Virus record (IMG/VR): IMGVR_UViG_3300032245_000795
Coordinates: 51,084-115,083 of that record
Length of the DNA: 64,000 bases
Strand: one strand, 5' to 3'
Origin: a virus
Positions 60,894-64,000 of the stretch are shown here, one piece after another (position 1 is the first letter of the stretch; every line of letters starts with the position of its first letter). The translations under genes and the position numbers were made by a program. The notes beneath the pieces were generated by a model that did no database searches, was not told where the DNA came from, and saw only the letters and a list, made by a program, of their open reading frames with translations.

Positions 60894-60899
60894 ATTATA
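60894..60899 (-). promoter_or_regulatory. -10 promoter, leaderless, beside DnaA-like box
   Basis: TATAAT 5 bases before the GTG at 60888; a TGTGAATAA box (60908-60916) lies 8 bases upstream in the place of a -35. Confidence 0.55.
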
Positions 60900-60907
60900 C
60901 CTCAGAG

Positions 60908-61096
60908 TTATTCACATGCTATACAGTAGTATGGAGCACGAAGGTTACTCTTATTGGTGTAGATGATCTGAGCACACGATGCACATCTGATATGTACCAT
61001 GTTTGGATCTACAGTAGGCATTGAGAGTTTAAAGGTTTTTGTGTAATAGTATTTAGTTGCATACCAGGTTAGTGTGATTAGGATTAGTGTTAGCAT
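60908..61096 (-). CDS. Membrane-anchored zinc ribbon
   Basis: 62 aa. One hydrophobic helix (MLTLILITLTWYATKYYY) and CASC/CIAC pairs. Leaderless. Confidence 0.55.
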   Translation of the reverse strand: MLTLILITLTWYATKYYYTKTFKLSMPTVDPNMVHIRCASCAQIIYTNKSNLRAPYYCIACE

Positions 61097-61102
61097 TAGA
61101 CT

Positions 61103-61108
61103 ATTCTA
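61103..61108 (-). promoter_or_regulatory. -10 promoter, leaderless
   Basis: TAGAAT 6 bases before ATG 61096; TGTGGATAA (61127-61135) lies 18 bases upstream. Confidence 0.5.
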
Positions 61109-61126
61109 TCACACCAAGATGAACAG

Positions 61127-61135
61127 TTATCCACA
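61127..61135. promoter_or_regulatory. DnaA-box-like site
   Basis: TTATCCACA, perfect DnaA consensus, inside the 16-base AGTTATCCACAGGTTT that recurs at 61278. Confidence 0.6.
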
Positions 61136-61138
61136 GGT

Positions 61139-61258
61139 TTAGCAGTTATGACTACAGCCACATATTGTACAAACACTGTCTTGGATAGTACAATCATCAC
61201 ACCAATCAGGAGGAGTTTGTTTATATCCTGGGATCTTTTCTTCCTTTTGATCTGTCAT
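61139..61258 (-). CDS. Tiny Cys-rich protein
   Basis: 39 aa with six Cys (CDDC, CTICGC, terminal C), probably zinc-binding. Leaderless with TATACT 6 bases upstream. A 60-aa frame on the other strand is judged a shadow. Confidence 0.5.
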   Translation of the reverse strand: MTDQKEEKIPGYKQTPPDWCDDCTIQDSVCTICGCSHNC

Positions 61259-61264
61259 ATTATA

Positions 61265-61270
61265 AGTATA
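61265..61270 (-). promoter_or_regulatory. -10 promoter, leaderless
   Basis: TATACT 6 bases before ATG 61258; TGTGGATAA lies 8 bases upstream, as in the 60888 promoter. Confidence 0.55.
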
Positions 61271-61278
61271 TCAGAGAG

Positions 61279-61299
61279 TTATCCACAGGTTTATCCACA
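61279..61299. promoter_or_regulatory. Two DnaA-box-like sites, 12-base spacing
   Basis: TTATCCACA at 61279 and 61291, same orientation. With the sites at 61127 and 60908 they form a cluster. Confidence 0.62.
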
Positions 61300-61336
61300 G
61301 ATAAATGTTACTGATTGTTTAATTAGATAGGGTACA

Positions 61337-61363
61337 AGTGGAGTGAAGTGGAGGATAGTGGAG
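61337..61363. repeat. Three 10-base-phased AGTGGAG repeats
   Basis: AGTGGAG at 61337, 61347 and 61357, one per helical turn. In a region with no supported gene between 61259 and 61664. Confidence 0.65.
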
Positions 61364-61664
61364 TAGGGAGCGCTTTTAAGAAAGGCGTTCGTAAAGCGGC
61401 CTTTCCAAACCCCCTATTCACAAACCTTCAAACCTTATATCACATATGCCCCATATTGTCAAACCATTATATAAGGTTTGGGCATTATACATGCAAAACC
61501 ATGGTTTGTCAAGTATCTTTTATGCATGATTTGCCCTAAAAAGTTCAGCGATTTTTTTCAAAAGGATCTTAATGTCTACAAAAAATTTAAAAAAAGTTTA
61601 TAAAGGTTTGATAATTCAGGGAAAAATAATCAAAAGATCGTAATACCTTATATAAGGTTTGTTA

Positions 61665-61895
61665 TTAGAATAGAGTTAGTTGTGTGTACTTTGAATCCCC
61701 GCCTGCAGCGTCCTTAACAGGATTATGATTCATTTCTGGGGCGGGAGCGCTAGGAAAGAAAGCCTTAAGAGTTATAACACTATACAACATACCACATAGA
61801 GCACCTACTGCTTTATCAAACCCTATAGAATCATGAGGGGTATCATGTCTATGTGAATTAGTTCTATACATTGCTGCAAAATGATCTCTAGGCAT
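61665..61895 (-). CDS. Small unknown protein inside repeat region
   Basis: 76 aa with hydrophobic middle (VGALCGMLYSVITLKAFF) and polar ends. Promoter TTGTCA-17-TATAAT and a leaderless start favour it being real; codon support is limited. Confidence 0.5.
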   Translation of the reverse strand: MPRDHFAAMYRTNSHRHDTPHDSIGFDKAVGALCGMLYSVITLKAFFPSAPAPEMNHNPVKDAAGGDSKYTQLTLF

Positions 61896-61901
61896 GCTTT
61901 A

Positions 61902-61930
61902 ATTATACACCTGATATAAAGGTTTGACAA
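61902..61930 (-). promoter_or_regulatory. Promoter overlapping an iteron, leaderless
   Basis: TTGTCA, 17-base spacer, TATAAT, 6 bases to ATG 61895. The -35 lies in GGTTTGACAA. Confidence 0.6.
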
Positions 61931-62074
61931 ATAAGGTTTGATATGGTATAAGTTCTGGGAAAAATTTTCAAACCATCGTAATCTATTTCTGGGAAATTTT
62001 TAAATAGGTTCGTAATACCCTTATACAATGGTTTGACAAGGTTTGATATGTATGGTATTTTCTAGATTACCTAG

Positions 62075-62101
62075 GGCGCACCCCGAAGGGTGCAGCCTTT
62101 T
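62075..62101. terminator. Hairpin with T run between minus-strand block and repeat region
   Basis: GGCGCACCC/GGGTGCAGCC stem with a CGAA loop (TTCG on the other strand) and TTTT on the plus side. Strong stem; may stop transcription in both directions. Confidence 0.6.
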
Positions 62102-62396
62102 ACTGTGAGTCTCTTTCGTTTTTCTTTTGCTCTACGATTGCGAGCAGATCGTCAAGATTATCAACATCAAGAACATCGTCCTCTGTTACTTCCATAGCAT
62201 CAAGGAACATGGCAAAAGTTTCATTGACATACTCCTCTGCCATTGGTAGCGGTGTTACAACTCCAGTTGCAATAAACCAAGCAAGCGGCAAGCCAACATC
62301 GTTGTATGAGATGAAAGGCTTTAACTCCTCATCATCTCTGAACTCATACCAAAACTGTCCTAAAATACCACATCTATCTGCAAATTCTATTTCCAT
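62100..62396 (-). CDS. Unknown acidic protein
   Basis: 98 aa, acidic C-terminus (VTEDDVLDVDNLDDLLAIV). Overlaps the upstream gene by 10 bases. Confidence 0.55.
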   Translation of the reverse strand: MEIEFADRCGILGQFWYEFRDDEELKPFISYNDVGLPLAWFIATGVVTPLPMAEEYVNETFAMFLDAMEVTEDDVLDVDNLDDLLAIVEQKKNERDSQ

Positions 62397-62629
62397 AGTT
62401 CTGTGTAATCCTCTCCTAAGTATCCTGACATAAGTTTATCATACTCTTCCCCCGCAGTCAAAGCAACTACTTCAAGTCTGCGAGATACAATGACAGGGTG
62501 GTTATGTACTAAATGAAAGCCAAGTGCTTCCAAGTTAAGTCCCATGTCCTCAGTTAGCAACTTTGCTAAACGATTTGAGAACTGTATTTCTTTTGTGCTT
62601 TCGGGTTTCTTGCGAACGCTGTAAGCCAT
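62387..62629 (-). CDS. Unknown protein
   Basis: 80 aa, GAGGAGAAAC ribosome site. Mixed alpha/beta, basic N-terminus (SVRKKPESTKEIQFSNRLA). Confidence 0.55.
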   Translation of the reverse strand: MAYSVRKKPESTKEIQFSNRLAKLLTEDMGLNLEALGFHLVHNHPVIVSRRLEVVALTAGEEYDKLMSGYLGEDYTELWK

Positions 62630-62646
62630 GTTTCTCCTCTTTATCT

Positions 62647-62652
62647 ATTATA
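62647..62652 (-). promoter_or_regulatory. -10 promoter with leader
   Basis: TATAAT, then a 17-base leader containing GAGGAG, before the ATG at 62629. Confidence 0.5.
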
Positions 62653-62665
62653 CAGGAAGGGGAAG

Positions 62666-62680
62666 GGGGGCGCAACCCCC
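62666..62680. terminator. GC-rich hairpin
   Basis: GGGGG-CGCAA-CCCCC stem between the 62751 and 62629 genes, upstream of the -10. No T run; may be a terminator or regulatory hairpin. Confidence 0.4.
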
Positions 62681-62750
62681 ACAGGCTACGCCGTCCCTAT
62701 CCTTATTTAGTTAATCACCAGGTGACCCATACCTGTTGATCGATGCTGCG

Positions 62751-63113
62751 CTAAGCGCTAACGGTTTTTGGTATATAGGCATTAATAAATAACTGCCAGT
62801 CAACCTGTAGGTCCTTGCCTGCCTCATAGACAGTCTCTTTAGCGATATCGATGACGATAGTGGTCTCGCCTAATTCAAAATTGGTACCCTTGATAGCATA
62901 AATACCAAACCCTGTTTCATCAAGAATAGAGTCTTGCATAAAATAACTAATCATCATGCGGGTAAAGTATGCATAGTCTTTCCAGCGTGGCTTAGAGTGC
63001 TGCAGGGCCATTGCTAAGTCCCGCTGCCATTCAGTCTCACCCCAATGGCTATATAGGACTACGTGTGCTTCATCCTCAACGTCTTTAAAAATAAAATTAA
63101 TACGTGCTCCCAT
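62751..63113 (-). CDS. Unknown protein
   Basis: 120 aa from 63113 behind GAGGAATAAA. Alpha/beta with VVLYSHWGETEWQRDLAMAL. No family recognised. Confidence 0.55.
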   Translation of the reverse strand: MGARINFIFKDVEDEAHVVLYSHWGETEWQRDLAMALQHSKPRWKDYAYFTRMMISYFMQDSILDETGFGIYAIKGTNFELGETTIVIDIAKETVYEAGKDLQVDWQLFINAYIPKTVSA

Positions 63114-63114
63114 T

Positions 63115-63444
63115 TTATTCCTCATCCTCTCCAAGAAAATCAATGACAACTCGTGCAATACGGCCATCCTCTGTTATTTCTGCATACACAGGGTAGAGTC
63201 CATCTCCGTATCCCGTTGAAAATGCTACTGCCATGTTTCCCAATTGTCCAAAGCCCTTGCCAAGGGTAGCATTACAAGCGCCAAGGTACCCGTACTCTCC
63301 AACCTTGTTAACATGGTCCTCAAAGTTATCTACCTCTGAGTTCCAAGGCTTCCATTCATCTAAATAGCAAGGGTCGCCAACAATTGCTTGTCCGCTATCT
63401 ACTGCAAACTGTCCAATTAGTGTTAGGTTATTTGTTTTTGTCAT
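63115..63444 (-). CDS. DUF4241-like protein
   Basis: 109 aa. QFAVDSGQAIVGDPCYL, the DUF4241-type signature, and VAFSTGYGDGLYPVYAEI. Start at 63444 overlaps the upstream stop (ATGA). Confidence 0.65.
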   Translation of the reverse strand: MTKTNNLTLIGQFAVDSGQAIVGDPCYLDEWKPWNSEVDNFEDHVNKVGEYGYLGACNATLGKGFGQLGNMAVAFSTGYGDGLYPVYAEITEDGRIARVVIDFLGEDEE

Positions 63445-63809
63445 TCTTGTATTCCTTCGCATTTGTGGGTTTCTTCTTCTTCAATTGTATCACCGCAGAA
63501 ATCGCAAGTCAAGTCAGGCTCTGCAACCATGATTTGAATAATAGTATTATCAGGCACGGGATTCTCACTAATAAAATAACCAATCCTATTAACAAAGCCC
63601 CAGCCAGACCAAATGTAAAGACCACCATCGTCTCCATCTCCATACATCCAGATACGGTTATGTGGCTTAGTCTTAACATACTCTACTTCATCGCCATATG
63701 TCTCAAACATTAAACCATCAAATGAGGCATTTTCGTCATAGTTATTAACCATGAACTTAAACTGCTCATCGGCTTCCTCAAAGGTCATCTCAATAAAGTT
63801 ATCAGGCAT
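63441..63809 (-). CDS. Unknown protein with C-terminal Cys pair
   Basis: 122 aa, start at 63809 behind GAGGAG. C-terminal CDFCGDTIEEEETHKC suggests a zinc site. Overlaps both neighbours. Confidence 0.55.
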   Translation of the reverse strand: MPDNFIEMTFEEADEQFKFMVNNYDENASFDGLMFETYGDEVEYVKTKPHNRIWMYGDGDDGGLYIWSGWGFVNRIGYFISENPVPDNTIIQIMVAEPDLTCDFCGDTIEEEETHKCEGIQE

Positions 63810-64000
63810 TGTATTTCTCCTCAATATTTTTACGGTCTATAGATAAGTTATAGGTCAAAACATAAATCATTGTTATGGCTGTCATATATCCCTCTAAGAA
63901 TCTATCGGGATTATCTTTCATTGCTTCTTCAACTTCAAGCATTTCTACTTTAAGATGACTATGTATTAAATCTATTAGCGGTATAGAGATATCTTCTAAG
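63802..64000 (-). CDS. Unknown protein (5' end outside window)
   Basis: Open frame to the window edge; at least 65 residues, helical (KVEMLEVEEAMKDNPDRFLE), stop overlapping the next gene start. Function unknown. Confidence 0.5.
   Translation of the reverse strand, partial: LEDISIPLIDLIHSHLKVEMLEVEEAMKDNPDRFLEGYMTAITMIYVLTYNLSIDRKNIEEKYNA

Larger units (their letters stand above)
61406..62045. repeat. Iteron-like GGTTTG/CAAACC repeats, origin candidate
   Basis: Thirteen copies of GGTTTG or its complement: CAAACC at 61406, 61421, 61429, 61460, 61969; GGTTTG at 61475, 61503, 61605, 61656, 61921, 61935, 62030, 62040, often as ATAAGGTTTG. Includes palindromes ACCTTATATAAGGT (61645-61658) and AAACCATGGTTT (61496-61507). 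The 61331-61664 and 61896-62099 stretches are otherwise gene-free and AT-rich. Confidence 0.65.

Noticed and set aside
61148-61330. Plus-strand 60-aa frame
   Set aside because: Lies over the Cys-rich minus gene and the DnaA boxes, without a promoter or ribosome site.
61406-62045. CRISPR array
   Set aside because: Repeats are only 6-10 bases, in both orientations and with irregular spacing.
1-64000. Prophage or lysogeny module
   Set aside because: No integrase, excisionase pair, repressor or attachment site was recognised in the window.

Overview
The window is a contiguous 64 kb piece of an AT-rich tailed-phage (siphovirus-type) genome. It is open at both ends: a giant tape-measure gene runs in from the left and a minus-strand gene runs off the right. 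Phage hallmarks are a tape measure and minor tail proteins, both terminase subunits, a CHAP endolysin, a complete phage replication set and five tRNA genes. No integrase, repressor or head gene is visible. An actinobacterial host is inferred from a WhiB-type regulator, a DUF7455-like zinc protein, a proteasome-beta-like protease and very frequent leaderless genes. The AT-rich composition and the mix of halogenase, sulfotransferase and oxygenase genes would fit aquatic low-GC Actinobacteria, but the sequence alone does not prove the host.

Layout. 1-16.9 kb, plus strand: tail module (tape measure over 3100 aa, distal and minor tail proteins, fibre-like proteins). 16.9-28.5 kb, plus: DNA metabolism (DnaB-type helicase, CHC2/TOPRIM primase, ssDNA-binding-like protein, DnaE-type polymerase III alpha, UvsX/RecA-like recombinase, Cas4-like nuclease, RuvC-like resolvase). 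28.5-31.3 kb: DUF3310-like protein and terminase small and large subunits, far from any head gene. 31.4-38.6 kb: exported proteins (Ig-like/coiled coil, PA14-like, subtilase), candidate holins, a proteasome-like Ntn hydrolase, tRNA-Asn, endolysin and small zinc proteins. 38.6-47.4 kb: an overlapping-gene cassette of sulfotransferase, Asp/Asn hydroxylase, APS-kinase/nucleotidyltransferase fusion and flavin halogenase, then a thermonuclease, WhiB and two tandem luciferase-like monooxygenase homologues. 47.7-51.1 kb: two structured RNA candidates flanking an Hsp20 gene, HNH, Dps, a phage structural-type protein and a second sulfotransferase. 51.2-64 kb: mostly minus strand, with four tRNAs, glutathione-peroxidase homologues, several Fe/2OG-type oxygenases, many tiny zinc proteins, and near 61-62 kb a gene-poor stretch with DnaA-box-like sites and iteron-like repeats that looks like a replication origin or control region.

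The genes are packed with ATGA/TAATG overlaps. At least 22 genes have a TATAAT-like hexamer 5-7 bases before the start codon (usually 6), which predicts leaderless mRNAs. Many minus-strand ones also have a TTGACA-like -35 at 16-18 bases. Most remarkable are the tailoring-enzyme cassette, the T1/D17/K33-conserving Ntn hydrolase, the paired structured RNAs around hsp20, a probable AUA-initiated signal-peptide gene at 32607, and the 61-62 kb repeat region. Functional calls come from motif reading; no database search was run.
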